From: Verrucomicrobiota bacterium
GTDB taxonomy: Bacteria > Verrucomicrobiota > Verrucomicrobiia > Chthoniobacterales > Xiphinematobacteraceae
Length of the DNA stretch: 44,471 nt
Assembly (NCBI GenBank): GCA_023269545.1
Contig: JAHFTB010000020.1
Location: 1-44,471 of the forward strand
Direction of reading: 5' to 3'
The notes beneath the pieces were generated by a model. The model was not told where the DNA came from, did not search any database, and saw only the letters and a program-made list of their open reading frames with translations. How positions within the stretch are numbered: the stretch's first letter is position 1; each line of letters starts with the position of its first letter. Below are positions 24,039 through 32,716 of this stretch, in pieces. The position numbers and the translations under genes are program-made.

Positions 24039-24956
24039 ATGCAGACCGAAATTGTTTCTTACGCCGGCTGGCAAAAGAATCTAAGATTCTTTAATGACCA
24101 TGTAGAACTCATAGTTACCTTAGAGGTGGGTCCTCGTATTATTTCCTACCGTCGTCACCAAGGAGAAAACATCCTCAAACAGTATCAAAAGCAGCTCGGA
24201 AAATCCGGCGAGCCTGAATGGTGTATCCGTGGCGGACATCGCCTTTGGACAGCTCCCGAGGATTTTTCCATCACCTATCATATCGACAACGAACCAGTGG
24301 ATTTCTCTCAATCGCAAGAGGGAGAAGTTCTTCTCACCAGCTACCAGAAAAATCCTGTTCAACTTCGTAAGGAAATCTCTCTGACCTTAGACAACTCTTC
24401 TCATGTTAGCCTTCGCCACACTATCATTAACGAAGATCAGAAAAGCCTTACTCTCGCCCCTTGGGCTCTGACCGTAATGGCGCCTGGCTGATTGGAAATC
24501 ATTCCACAACCTCCTTTGGGAGAACACCCCCGCGATCTATCACCTAATCGAAATATAGTGCTATGGCCCTATACCGATCTTGCCGATTCACGCTGGCAGT
24601 TTGGTACTCAATATTTAACTTTGCAGCAAAAAGCTAATTCTTCCCCTACCAAGCTGGGCTTAGCACATCGCCAACGTTGGGTAGCATATGCATTGAACAA
24701 AAATTTATTTATCAAAAGCTTTTCTTTCGAGGAAGGAGCTACTTATCCGGACGGTGGATGTAACTTTGAAACATTCTCCAATTCAGATATGATAGAAATT
24801 GAATCTCTGGGACCCCTCGCAGAAGTTCAGCCAGGAAATACGGTGAGTCTCAGAGAAGACTGGCATCTCTTTGAACTCGAAGAACCCACCATCCAGTCGA
24901 AAAACTCTTTCGAAAATTGGCTGCCGGACTTTCTTAAGAAAGCGGAACTGCTATAA
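24039..24956 (+). pseudogene. Mutarotase-like protein gene interrupted by one in-frame TGA
   Basis: One reading frame runs from the ATG at 24039 to 24956, broken only by TGA at 24489-24491. Both halves read as one protein of about 305 residues with a beta-sandwich look: G-W-Q-K-N-L-R-F-F, V-G-P-R-I-I-S-Y, G-G-H-R-L-W-T-A-P-E, then W-A-L-T-V-M-A-P-G, stop, L-E-I-I-P-Q-P-P and L-W-P-Y-T-D-L. It resembles aldose-epimerase-like / DUF4380-type proteins of unknown substrate. The stop replaces what should be a second Gly, and GGA to TGA is a single change. No frameshift or other decay is visible, so the lesion is recent, a sequencing error, or readthrough. It follows the ketosynthase pair at 16 bases. 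Confidence 0.7.
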
Positions 24957-24978
24957 TAGAAAAAGGCCTTAGCCATCT

Positions 24979-25449
24979 ATGACTCTCTTGATTCGCCTCC
25001 TTTTCTTATCAGTATTTGCAGTCCTCACAGCTTGCCAATCCATTGATCCGGATGCTCCTGCGCGTGCCACTAGGCAGCAGGCAATTACCCAAGAGCATTC
25101 TGGAAATTACTTTATTGGGAGACGCATGTATAAAACCGATTATAAAATGTGGGGCTGGATCAGAAAGCCAGGACAACAGTGGAATACCGCCCAATTAGTC
25201 ATGCTGAATGAACATAAGTGCCTTGCGCCAGATCGTCAGCAGAATAAGCTCGGGAGTGATCATAATTATGAATATCATCTCGACGGTTATTTTTCTGGTC
25301 AACAGGTATATGAACCGGCAAGTGACACCTTTTATCCGGAATTCATTTTGTTAAAAGCCACTGTCCTTTCCAAGTCTCCCACAAATATCTATCGATATAA
25401 GGAAGAACTGGATCCCAAATACCGTTTGCTCACCCCCCCTTTAGGTTAA
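24979..25449 (+). CDS. Small lipoprotein of unknown function
   Basis: The 156-residue product starts with a hydrophobic signal sequence ending in the lipobox V-L-T-A-C, so Cys19 should be lipidated and the protein anchored in the inner or outer membrane. The mature part carries Y-F-I-G-R-R-M-Y-K-T-D-Y-K-M-W-G-W-I-R-K-P-G-Q-Q-W, a Tyr/Trp-rich strand pattern, and D-G-Y-F-S-G-Q-Q-V-Y-E-P-A-S-D-T-F-Y-P-E-F. I do not recognise a family. It follows the interrupted gene at 22 bases and may end that transcript. Confidence 0.75.
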   Translation: MTLLIRLLFLSVFAVLTACQSIDPDAPARATRQQAITQEHSGNYFIGRRMYKTDYKMWGWIRKPGQQWNTAQLVMLNEHKCLAPDRQQNKLGSDHNYEYHLDGYFSGQQVYEPASDTFYPEFILLKATVLSKSPTNIYRYKEELDPKYRLLTPPLG

Positions 25450-25558
25450 CAAGGATTTATAGGGGGGGAGTGTCACCAAACTTATAGTACCACCACAGTG
25501 TTTATCCGGTACCGTGTGGGCCTTGATTTTCGTCAAGCATTTCTATACACGTTCTGTG

Positions 25559-26965
25559 ATGCGTATTTCGCTGAGAGTTTTTGCGATTGCATGGCTCTTT
25601 TTGGGAGGAGATGGAGCGATTGGGAGCTGTGAGAATGCTATTCCTCAAGAGAGTTCAGAGGTTAAAAATCAGGTGATATTGGCTCATGAGTTGAGCGATG
25701 CCTTTACACAGGTTTATGAAAAGCTTGCGCCTGCGGTTGTAGTAATTGAAGCTCCTCCGGCACTTGCATTTCTGCAAACTCCGGTGGGACAATCGACTCG
25801 TAGTATGAGTCAGGGATCTGGCTTCCTAATTTCATCCGATGGATTTTTGCTCACAAATTATCATCTGATTCAAGGGGCTAACGAATCGGCTATTCGTATC
25901 ACATTGCAAGATGGGCGTCGGTTTTCCGCAAAAATTGTGGGAACGGATGAATACTCGGACGTTGCCGTCCTCAAAATTTCTGCTTCTCATCTACCCATTG
26001 TGGAATTTGCCGATAGCGATAAAGTGCGCATCGGACAGTTCGCATTTACACTGGGCGCCCCTTATGATCTGCCAGGTACCTTCACTTTTGGCATTGTGAG
26101 TGGACTCCATCGATCGAATCTTACCGAAGTGACTGGTAGTGATAACTACATTCAAACGAATGCCGAGCTGTATCCCGGAAGTAGCGGAGGTCCCTTGGCA
26201 GATATTGATGGAAAGGTCATTGGCATCAACACTCTTTTCAGCACGATAAACCGTGGCCTGTCTTTTGCTGTTCCGATTAATGAAGCCCGTTCCGTAGCTC
26301 AACAACTGATGATCCGAGGCCATGTGAGTCGCCCGTGGCTAGGTATTGAAATCCAATCACTTTCAGATGATCCCACCCTGCTGGCCACCTTCCCCCAAGT
26401 CCCCGAGGGTGTCTTGATTCGAACGATTCGCCTGAAAACCCCTGCTGCAGAAAGTGAGCTTCGGCCTGGCGATATTATCCTAGCGGTAGACAACCATGCT
26501 GTTCGACGAGCCGCCGAAGTCCGCAAACGAGTCCTTGCTCGCGGTATTGGAGAGTCGATTCGCCTCCGGATTTGGAGCAATGGAAAGACAAAAACTATTT
26601 CAATAAAGACCGTCGAACAACCCACCCCTCCATTGCCTCATCGCTCTGAGCCTGCGCCCTCACCTCAGCGGATTTCACCCACCCTGGAAATCATCGGGCT
26701 CCAAACGCAATCATTGAACGATGCTCTGGCTCGTACGTTTGGAGTGACGGCTTCCAAAGGAGTGGTGGTGACCCATGTGGAAGAAAAAAGCGCAGCTGAA
26801 GTAGCAGGCATCGTGGTGGGGGATGTGATTCAAGAAGTAGGTTCCATTTTGGTCAATAATCAAACGGATTTCCTGCAAGCAATTCAGTCCGTGGACCTGC
26901 ATGCGGGGGTATTGGCATCTATCGATAGGCAGGGACAGCGCACCATTGCGATCCTCAGACGATAA
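25559..26965 (+). CDS. HtrA/DegP-family periplasmic serine protease with two PDZ domains
   Basis: HtrA proteins degrade or refold damaged envelope proteins. From the ATG at 25559 the protein has 468 residues with a signal peptide (M-R-I-S-L-R-V-F-A-I-A-W-L-F-L). The trypsin-like triad is His102 in T-N-Y-H-L-I, Asp134 in E-Y-S-D-V-A-V-L, and Ser209 in P-G-S-S-G-G-P-L, where most relatives have G-N-S-G-G. Two PDZ domains follow, at about 290-370 and 390-465, separated by a Pro/Ser-rich linker. A GTG start at 25514 would place 15 extra residues before the signal peptide and is less likely. The Nudix gene follows after 8 bases. Confidence 0.93.
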   Translation: MRISLRVFAIAWLFLGGDGAIGSCENAIPQESSEVKNQVILAHELSDAFTQVYEKLAPAVVVIEAPPALAFLQTPVGQSTRSMSQGSGFLISSDGFLLTNYHLIQGANESAIRITLQDGRRFSAKIVGTDEYSDVAVLKISASHLPIVEFADSDKVRIGQFAFTLGAPYDLPGTFTFGIVSGLHRSNLTEVTGSDNYIQTNAELYPGSSGGPLADIDGKVIGINTLFSTINRGLSFAVPINEARSVAQQLMIRGHVSRPWLGIEIQSLSDDPTLLATFPQVPEGVLIRTIRLKTPAAESELRPGDIILAVDNHAVRRAAEVRKRVLARGIGESIRLRIWSNGKTKTISIKTVEQPTPPLPHRSEPAPSPQRISPTLEIIGLQTQSLNDALARTFGVTASKGVVVTHVEEKSAAEVAGIVVGDVIQEVGSILVNNQTDFLQAIQSVDLHAGVLASIDRQGQRTIAILRR

Positions 26966-26973
26966 AGAGAATA

Positions 26974-27627
26974 ATGCCTTGTTTTTTCTCGAAGAGGACC
27001 AGAAAAAAAGGGATGTCCAAACTCGATGAAATGGTGCTGGTGGTTCGCAGAAGCCTTTTTGACCACTTGGGCGCATTCCAGGGCATTCGGGTGGATATCG
27101 ACAAATACCTACCGGAATTCCTTTCTCGTAAAAATAATTTTTTCTTGCGCCGCGGCAATGCTGAAACAGATCCCGCTTACAAGCAGTTGATTCCATACGC
27201 AGTATTTACCTGGCAAGACAAACTACTGCATTATACACGTGGAGCCCACTCTGGGGAGAAGCGTCTGGTTTCTCTGGGATCCATAGGCATTGGAGGTCAT
27301 ATCAATGATTCGGATGAAGAACTTTTTGCCTTCGACAAGGATGCCTATCGCTCGGCTGTTCATCGGGAAATCCGCGAAGAAATCCATCTGGAAGGTGGTT
27401 TTAAAGACCGCATTGTGGGTCTCATCAATGATGATTCCAACGAAGTAGGACGCGTTCATCTGGGCGTGATACATCTCGTCGAACTAGAATCTCCTCAAGT
27501 CCGGTCTGCTGAATCTGCCTTACGTCAGCTAGAATTTCTTTCACTCGATGAGCTCCAAAATCGCATCACGGCTTTGGAAACGTGGTCGCAATTAGTGGTG
27601 ACGCATTGGAAGGAACTCAGTTCGTAG
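26974..27627 (+). CDS. Nudix-family hydrolase
   Basis: Nudix enzymes hydrolyse nucleoside diphosphates linked to other groups. The Nudix box is readable as G-G-H-I-N ... A-V-H-R-E-I-R-E-E-I-H-L-E-G-G at about residues 107-150, with an insertion between the leading Gly and the R-E-x-x-E-E core. The 217-residue length and the N-terminal R-R-G-N-A-E-T-D-P-A-Y-K-Q-L-I-P-Y segment resemble a predicted-phosphoesterase subgroup of uncertain substrate. It follows the HtrA gene by 8 bases. The start could be the ATG at 26974 or at 27013; the first has a better upstream AAGAGA. Confidence 0.8.
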   Translation: MPCFFSKRTRKKGMSKLDEMVLVVRRSLFDHLGAFQGIRVDIDKYLPEFLSRKNNFFLRRGNAETDPAYKQLIPYAVFTWQDKLLHYTRGAHSGEKRLVSLGSIGIGGHINDSDEELFAFDKDAYRSAVHREIREEIHLEGGFKDRIVGLINDDSNEVGRVHLGVIHLVELESPQVRSAESALRQLEFLSLDELQNRITALETWSQLVVTHWKELSS

Positions 27628-27741
27628 CCACCACGGAAAAAAGCCCATGCCTCGCGCTGCCTGCTCTCGTACTTTGACGACACTCCCTAAAAGCAGAAAA
27701 ACTTCTGGCAACGCCCCCGCTATAGGCTTTTTGGACTGGCT

Positions 27742-28578
27742 CTAACTTTCCCGGACTCCTAATAATTCGACATTGCGAATGTCCAGTCCCAACACCTTTT
27801 CCGCCACCCGCAAGAAGCCTTCCGTAGCATCAGTCAAGGCGACTCGTAAATTTCCGTCTGCTCTCTGATTGATCTTTTTCTTTTTTAGCAAGGCATCCTG
27901 CACAGCTAAAGCACAATTCTGTGCCGAATCCACTAAAGTAACTTTTGCGCCCACTACTCGTGCAATTGCCTCGCGTAATAGAGGGTAATGAGTACAGCCA
28001 AGCACTAATGTATCGATATCTTTTTGCAATAAGGATTCCAAATAGCGTTGGAGCGTCAAATCTGTCACTTCATCTCTGAACATGCCTTCTTCAATCAAAG
28101 GGACCAAGAGCGGGCATGCCCTGCTAAAGACTTGTGCTTCCGCGCACATCGCTTGAATTGCCTGATCATAAGCTTTGCTCGCTATGGTCGCTCTAGTGCC
28201 GATCACTCCAATTCGCTTGTTACGCGATACGGCGATCGCAGCAGCAGCTCCTGGTTGGATCACTCCCAATACGGGTACGGAAAACTGGTCGCGTAAATAC
28301 GTCAATGCCAAAGCAGACGAAGTATTGCAGGCCACAACGAGCATCTTTGCGTTCTCCGCCAGCAGCAATTTGCTAATTTCCGTGCTATATCGCTCAATAG
28401 TGGTTTTGCTCTTTCCCCCATAGGGAACACGAGCAGTATCGCCTACATAAAAAATGCTTTCGTTCGGTAACAGACGGCGGAGAGCTGCGACCACAGTCAA
28501 TCCGCCAATTCCCGAATCAAAGACTCCAATTGGTCCTCCATCAGGATCAGAGCTTCTTGTCTGTACATCCAAACCCAT
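27742..28578 (-). CDS. murI: Glutamate racemase
   Basis: MurI makes D-glutamate for peptidoglycan. The opening P-I-G-V-F-D-S-G-I-G-G-L-T-V, then Y-V-G-D-T-A-R-V-P-Y-G-G-K-S, are family signatures. The two catalytic cysteines are in V-A-C-N-T-S-S-A and L-G-C-T-H-Y-P-L-L. The length of 278 residues is normal. It runs leftward behind the amidase gene with 45 bases between, so two cell-wall genes share an orientation and probably a transcript. Confidence 0.96.
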   Translation of the reverse strand: MGLDVQTRSSDPDGGPIGVFDSGIGGLTVVAALRRLLPNESIFYVGDTARVPYGGKSKTTIERYSTEISKLLLAENAKMLVVACNTSSALALTYLRDQFSVPVLGVIQPGAAAAIAVSRNKRIGVIGTRATIASKAYDQAIQAMCAEAQVFSRACPLLVPLIEEGMFRDEVTDLTLQRYLESLLQKDIDTLVLGCTHYPLLREAIARVVGAKVTLVDSAQNCALAVQDALLKKKKINQRADGNLRVALTDATEGFLRVAEKVLGLDIRNVELLGVRES

Positions 28579-28623
28579 TTGAAATGGGGTATTTCGTACT
28601 CGGAAGCTTGTAAAGCCTCGGTT

Positions 28624-29778
28624 TCAAAATTTCGGCGCTGGAGACGGCAACAGACCGAGTAAATGAGGATCTAGGTCCGGAGCTATGATTCTCAGCAAGG
28701 AGTGATGATCCTGCAGCGAAAATGATGGCAACGAGGAAGAGATTCTAGGAGGCGATGGTCTTTTTTTGACTGCTTGACGATAATGATCTACTCCCTGAGC
28801 AATTCCATTTGCCAGTTGTTCACGATAATAAGGAGATGCTATTTTTCGAACATCTCCGGCGTCGCTTAAGAATCCTCCCTCTACAAGAACGCCCGGTACG
28901 TGCAGTTCGCGAATTACGGCGTACCGTGCCCGCTTGATGCCGCGATCAGGTACATCGAGTGCGCGTACCACCGCTGTATGGATGGCCGTTGCCAATGCAA
29001 TATTTTGGGGATCTTGTTGTTGTCCTGGACAGGGCTTAAAATCACGATTGCTCACAAATTCTTCATCCATCGATGGCACTCCCAAGGGTGCCACGCAATA
29101 AGTTTCCACGCCTCGCGCCACTGAAGAATGGCTTTGGTTAAAATGTACGCTGACGAAGATGCTGTTTGGTATGTGATTGGCTATGGCGGCTCTTTTCTCC
29201 AAGGGAACAAATGTATCGCTCACTCGTGTCAATCGTACCTGATAGCCTCGTTCTTTCAATAATCGAGCAGCCCGCCGCACGATATCCAAGGTAAATCCCT
29301 TTTCGGCTCCATAGAGGCAGTTTGCTCCGCTATCATATCCTCCATGTCCGGGATCTAAGACCACTGTCGTTACCGCTTTCGGGTTTTGAATCTTCTGCGG
29401 ACGAAGTACTGGTTCCACAATTTTAAGAAGATCTAGCGAAGTCAAATAGAACCTGGATCCCTCCACCCTTACCGGAAAACACAGAATATATTTTACGTCG
29501 TTGATAAAGAGTTCACGGGAATCACGTTGGCCTCTGAGAGCGCAATTGGGCGAAATAAGAGCAAATGAGCGCCCATTACCGGGTTGAAGAGAAAGGCTAT
29601 AAAAATTTGCCATATCTTCCAGAGAAACATAGCGACGTCCTTCCCTCCAAATGGGATGCCAATTCGCTTCCAAGTCCCTGCTACACATCAAAAAAACGAG
29701 CGAAAATAACAAAAGCCGGCGGAGACTTTTGTAAGGCGCTCGAAGGGCACATGGCCATTGAGTTCCGCAGGAGGTCAT
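28624..29778 (-). CDS. N-acetylmuramoyl-L-alanine amidase (Amidase_3, AmiC-like), exported
   Basis: The enzyme cleaves the amide bond between MurNAc and the peptide in peptidoglycan, as needed for cell separation. It has an N-terminal hydrophobic signal (L-R-R-L-L-L-F-S-L-V-F-L-M). Residues about 45-125 resemble a copper-amine-oxidase-N-like strand-rich domain. The zinc amidase domain starts V-V-L-D-P-G-H-G-G-Y-D-S-G-A, with S-V-H-F-N-Q-S-H-S in the middle and the catalytic Glu in V-L-V-E-G-G-F-L-S. A Pro/Ser-rich tail follows. The start at 29778 is fixed by AGGAGATG about seven bases upstream. murI lies downstream. Confidence 0.93.
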   Translation of the reverse strand: MTSCGTQWPCALRAPYKSLRRLLLFSLVFLMCSRDLEANWHPIWREGRRYVSLEDMANFYSLSLQPGNGRSFALISPNCALRGQRDSRELFINDVKYILCFPVRVEGSRFYLTSLDLLKIVEPVLRPQKIQNPKAVTTVVLDPGHGGYDSGANCLYGAEKGFTLDIVRRAARLLKERGYQVRLTRVSDTFVPLEKRAAIANHIPNSIFVSVHFNQSHSSVARGVETYCVAPLGVPSMDEEFVSNRDFKPCPGQQQDPQNIALATAIHTAVVRALDVPDRGIKRARYAVIRELHVPGVLVEGGFLSDAGDVRKIASPYYREQLANGIAQGVDHYRQAVKKRPSPPRISSSLPSFSLQDHHSLLRIIAPDLDPHLLGLLPSPAPKF

Positions 29779-29791
29779 AAAATCATCTCCT

Positions 29792-29832
29792 GCTTTTCCC
29801 GTTATAGCGGAATTCCGCTATAATAGAAAAGC
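29792..29832. promoter_or_regulatory. Long near-perfect palindrome between the amidase and valS genes
   Basis: The core arms TTATAGCGGAA (29802-29812) and TTCCGCTATAA (29813-29823) form a perfect 22-base palindrome. Outer arms GCTTTTC (29792-29798) and GAAAAGC (29826-29832) are also complementary. It lies between two divergent genes, so an operator shared by both promoters or a cruciform-forming site is more likely than a terminator. Confidence 0.6.
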
Positions 29833-29933
29833 AAGGCGAAGAAAATCTTACAGGATGCAGATCTCTTCCTACAAGCGGTTTTGACGGATAGCTTGTATGT
29901 GTGGATGCTTCTTTTTATTCTCGCCGTTCACAC

Positions 29934-29954
29934 TGGGCCAACATGATTGGCCCA
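29934..29954 (+). promoter_or_regulatory. Hairpin in the valS leader
   Basis: TGGGCCA (29934-29940) and TGGCCCA (29948-29954) form a 7-bp stem with loop ACATGAT, ending 19 bases before the valS start. It could affect initiation. Nothing like a T-box is visible. Confidence 0.4.
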
Positions 29955-29973
29955 CAAGCCACGCGCTCTTCTA

Positions 29974-32598
29974 ATGTCCGAAATACCTAAAGCTTATGAA
30001 TCCGCTACCGTTGAAAAAAAATGGTATGCCGCATGGCTGCAAGCCAATTGTTTTCAAGCGGATCCGACTTCTTCCAAGCCACCTTTTTCCATCGTTATTC
30101 CACCTCCCAATGTCACCGGAGTCCTCCATCTCGGTCATGTTTTAAACAATACCATGCAAGACGCCCTCTGCCGACGGGCTCGAATGCTCGGCTATGAAGT
30201 GCTTTGGTTACCAGGTACAGACCATGCGGGCATAGCTACTCAGACCATGGTGGAACGTCATCTGCGTAAAACTCAAGGAGTGGGACGCAGGGATATCGGG
30301 CGCGAAAAGTTTCTTGAAGCCGTTTGGGAATGGAAGGAAAAACACGGCGGCATCATCATTCAACAATTAAAACGTTTGGGATGCTCGTGTGATTGGTCCA
30401 GGGAACGGTTTACTATGGATCCGGATTACTCTCGAGTAGTCCGCAAAACTTTTGTGGACCTTTACCGAGAAGGGTTGATTTACCGAGGTAAACGCATGGT
30501 AAACTGGTGTCCTACTTCGCTCACCGCTCTCTCTGATGAAGAGGTGGTGATGAAGCCAAGCAAAGGGTTTCTTTACACTATGCGTTACGAAGTAGTCGAA
30601 CGCCCGGGCAAATTTCTTGAGATTGCGACCACCCGTCCGGAAACTCTGATGGGAGATACCGCTATCGCTGTCCATCCTGAAGATCCTCGCTATAGTGACC
30701 TCGTGGGCCTCCATGCTTGGCGTCCCTTTCCTCGCGCCTCAATTCCTATTGTCGCAGATAGTCACATTGACAAAACCTTCGGTACCGGTGTGCTCAAAGT
30801 CACCCCGGCACATGACAAGGCTGACTTTGAAATCGGCCAACGGCACCATCTGGAAACCATCGACATCCTCCATCCGGATGGGAAAATCAATTGTCCGGAA
30901 GTGCCCAGGTTGAACGGACTGGATCGTTTTCGAGCTCGAGAGGAGTCCGTGAAGATGCTGGAAGAATCGGAACTTCTCATAAAAACCGAACCTTACGAAA
31001 ATCACATCGGTTACAGCGAGCGAGCGGACGTTCCCATCGAGACTCGCCTCTCCGAACAGTGGTTCCTTCGCTATTCCGCTGTCCAAGAATCAACCGACGC
31101 TGTTCGTAACGGTGCCATTCACATTTTCCCCTCGCGCTGGATTAAGGTATACGAACACTGGATGGAGAATCTCCAAGACTGGTGTATCAGCCGCCAGCTT
31201 TGGTGGGGACATCGCATTCCCGCATGGTACCGGAAAGACGGTAAAATTCATGTAGATCTCACACCTCCTGCCGATTCCGAAAATTGGGAACAAGATCCCG
31301 ATGTTTTGGATACCTGGTTCAGTTCATGGCTCTGGCCATTCGCTACGATGGACACAACCACGCGCTCCAAATTCTATCCGACTACTGTTCTCAGTACCGG
31401 ATTTGATATCCTGTTTTTCTGGGTGGCACGCATGATCATGGCTGGTTACCAATTCACTGAAGACAAGCCTTTCTCCAACGTCATCATCCATAATCTCGTT
31501 CGCGATTCCAAAGGACGCAAAATGTCCAAAACCCTTGGCAATTCGCCAGATCCTCTTCAACTGATTGATAAATACGGAGCGGACGGACTACGACTCGGCC
31601 TCTTACGTATTGCGCCGAGTGGACAGGATATTCGCTTCGATGAGAAGCAAGTCGAAGAAGGTCGGAATTTTGCCAATAAACTCTGGAATGCCACTCGTTT
31701 CCGACAGATGCAAGGGCCTTCCTATGGTTTTCAACCGTTTCATGATCTCCAACCACTTTTTCCGGATATTTGCATCGCCATAGTGGAAAAATTCGATCGT
31801 CTTCACCACCGCATCACAGCTGCTTGGCAAGAGTTTCGTTTCCATGAAGTTGCCAATGCCCTCTATGACTTTTTTTGGAGCGATTATTGCGACCAATTTG
31901 TTGAGGCCGCCAAATCTCATCTTCAACAAAAAGACACTCCCTCTCACCGTGAGGCGATTTTGCGTACCATGGATCACATACTTTCCGGCATTCTGTGTCT
32001 TCTTCACCCTCTCATGCCCCACATCACGGAAGAACTTTGGAATTTGCTGGGCTTTGGCCAATCCGAAACAAGTTTTCTGCTATTTGCCACTCCGCCATCC
32101 GAAAATTCTCTTCCACATCTAAGTGAAGAAAAAAAGGATCATATCCTCAATGCGGTCGAAACACTCTATAAAAGTGTCCACATCGTTCGCAATCTCCGTG
32201 CGGAATTTAAGATACCATCCAATAAATTTTCGCCAATGTGTATCCGCCCCGCTGTTTCCTGGGATTCGGCTGATCAAATTGCATTTGGCGCATTAGTAAA
32301 AGCGGAAAAAATAGAGTCTCTTTCTCTGGCCCCCAAAGGATCTGCTGGCGTAGTAACTGCCCTGGGAGAATTTTTCATTCCTCTGGAAGGTCTGGTGGAT
32401 ATTGATTCCGAACGTCGACGCATTACTGGCGAAATCAGTAAAGTCGAATCTGAAATTGCCAAGGTAGAAGCCAAGCTCAACAATAAATCGTTTGTTTCCA
32501 ATGCTCCCGAAGCTGTAGTGGCGGAACATCGGGAGAGAGAAGCGGCATGGAGAAAAAAATTAGAAATCCTCGGAGGATATCTCACTTCCATGGAATAA
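29974..32598 (+). CDS. valS: Valyl-tRNA synthetase
   Basis: ValRS charges tRNA-Val in the cytoplasm. Class I signatures are clear: P-P-N-V-T-G-V-L-H-L-G-H (HIGH box), the editing domain with T-T-R-P-E-T-L-M-G-D-T-A and the K-V-T-P-A-H-D motif, W-C-I-S-R-Q-L-W-W-G-H-R-I-P-A-W, and G-R-K-M-S-K-T-L-G-N-S (KMSKS). The C-terminus is the usual tRNA-binding coiled coil. I choose the ATG at 29974, giving M-S-E-I-P-K-A-Y-E-S and 874 residues; the TTG at 29947 would add nine unconserved residues. A copy of the dispersed repeat lies just downstream in reverse orientation. Confidence 0.98.
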   Translation: MSEIPKAYESATVEKKWYAAWLQANCFQADPTSSKPPFSIVIPPPNVTGVLHLGHVLNNTMQDALCRRARMLGYEVLWLPGTDHAGIATQTMVERHLRKTQGVGRRDIGREKFLEAVWEWKEKHGGIIIQQLKRLGCSCDWSRERFTMDPDYSRVVRKTFVDLYREGLIYRGKRMVNWCPTSLTALSDEEVVMKPSKGFLYTMRYEVVERPGKFLEIATTRPETLMGDTAIAVHPEDPRYSDLVGLHAWRPFPRASIPIVADSHIDKTFGTGVLKVTPAHDKADFEIGQRHHLETIDILHPDGKINCPEVPRLNGLDRFRAREESVKMLEESELLIKTEPYENHIGYSERADVPIETRLSEQWFLRYSAVQESTDAVRNGAIHIFPSRWIKVYEHWMENLQDWCISRQLWWGHRIPAWYRKDGKIHVDLTPPADSENWEQDPDVLDTWFSSWLWPFATMDTTTRSKFYPTTVLSTGFDILFFWVARMIMAGYQFTEDKPFSNVIIHNLVRDSKGRKMSKTLGNSPDPLQLIDKYGADGLRLGLLRIAPSGQDIRFDEKQVEEGRNFANKLWNATRFRQMQGPSYGFQPFHDLQPLFPDICIAIVEKFDRLHHRITAAWQEFRFHEVANALYDFFWSDYCDQFVEAAKSHLQQKDTPSHREAILRTMDHILSGILCLLHPLMPHITEELWNLLGFGQSETSFLLFATPPSENSLPHLSEEKKDHILNAVETLYKSVHIVRNLRAEFKIPSNKFSPMCIRPAVSWDSADQIAFGALVKAEKIESLSLAPKGSAGVVTALGEFFIPLEGLVDIDSERRRITGEISKVESEIAKVEAKLNNKSFVSNAPEAVVAEHREREAAWRKKLEILGGYLTSME

Positions 32599-32615
32599 TG
32601 CGTCACTAAAATGAG

Positions 32616-32716
32616 TGTTCCCTCTGCCCGGAAACTGGGCTTTCTTTAAGGAAAGCATTTCTTTATCCATTCGGTTCTTGAGGGTAATTCACAGCTTTTT
32701 TTAAGCTGTAGGGTCT
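32616..32716 (-). repeat. Dispersed structured repeat, copy D
   Basis: Read leftward from 32716, it contains CAGCTTAAAAAAGCTG (a perfect 6-bp stem), CCTCAAGAACCGAATGG, ATAAAGAAATGCTTTC, then CTTAAAGAAAGC (closing a perfect GCTTTC/GAAAGC stem) and GCCCAGTTTCCGGGC. These follow the order of copy B. The element ends directly at the manC start codon (32717) and begins about 17 bases after the valS stop. Confidence 0.85.

Noticed and set aside
24039-24956. TGA read as glycine (alternative genetic code, as in some candidate phyla)
   Set aside because: Several genes in the window end cleanly at TGA, including both ketosynthase genes and the island integrase, and only one internal TGA replaces a glycine.
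27638-27732. AAAAAGCC and GGCTTTTT flanking the gap between the Nudix gene and murI, as a bidirectional terminator
   Set aside because: The arms are only 8 bases and are separated by 79 bases, so a stable stem is unlikely.
29881-29973. T-box riboswitch ahead of valS
   Set aside because: The leader has only one short hairpin and lacks the conserved T-box sequence and terminator/antiterminator pair.
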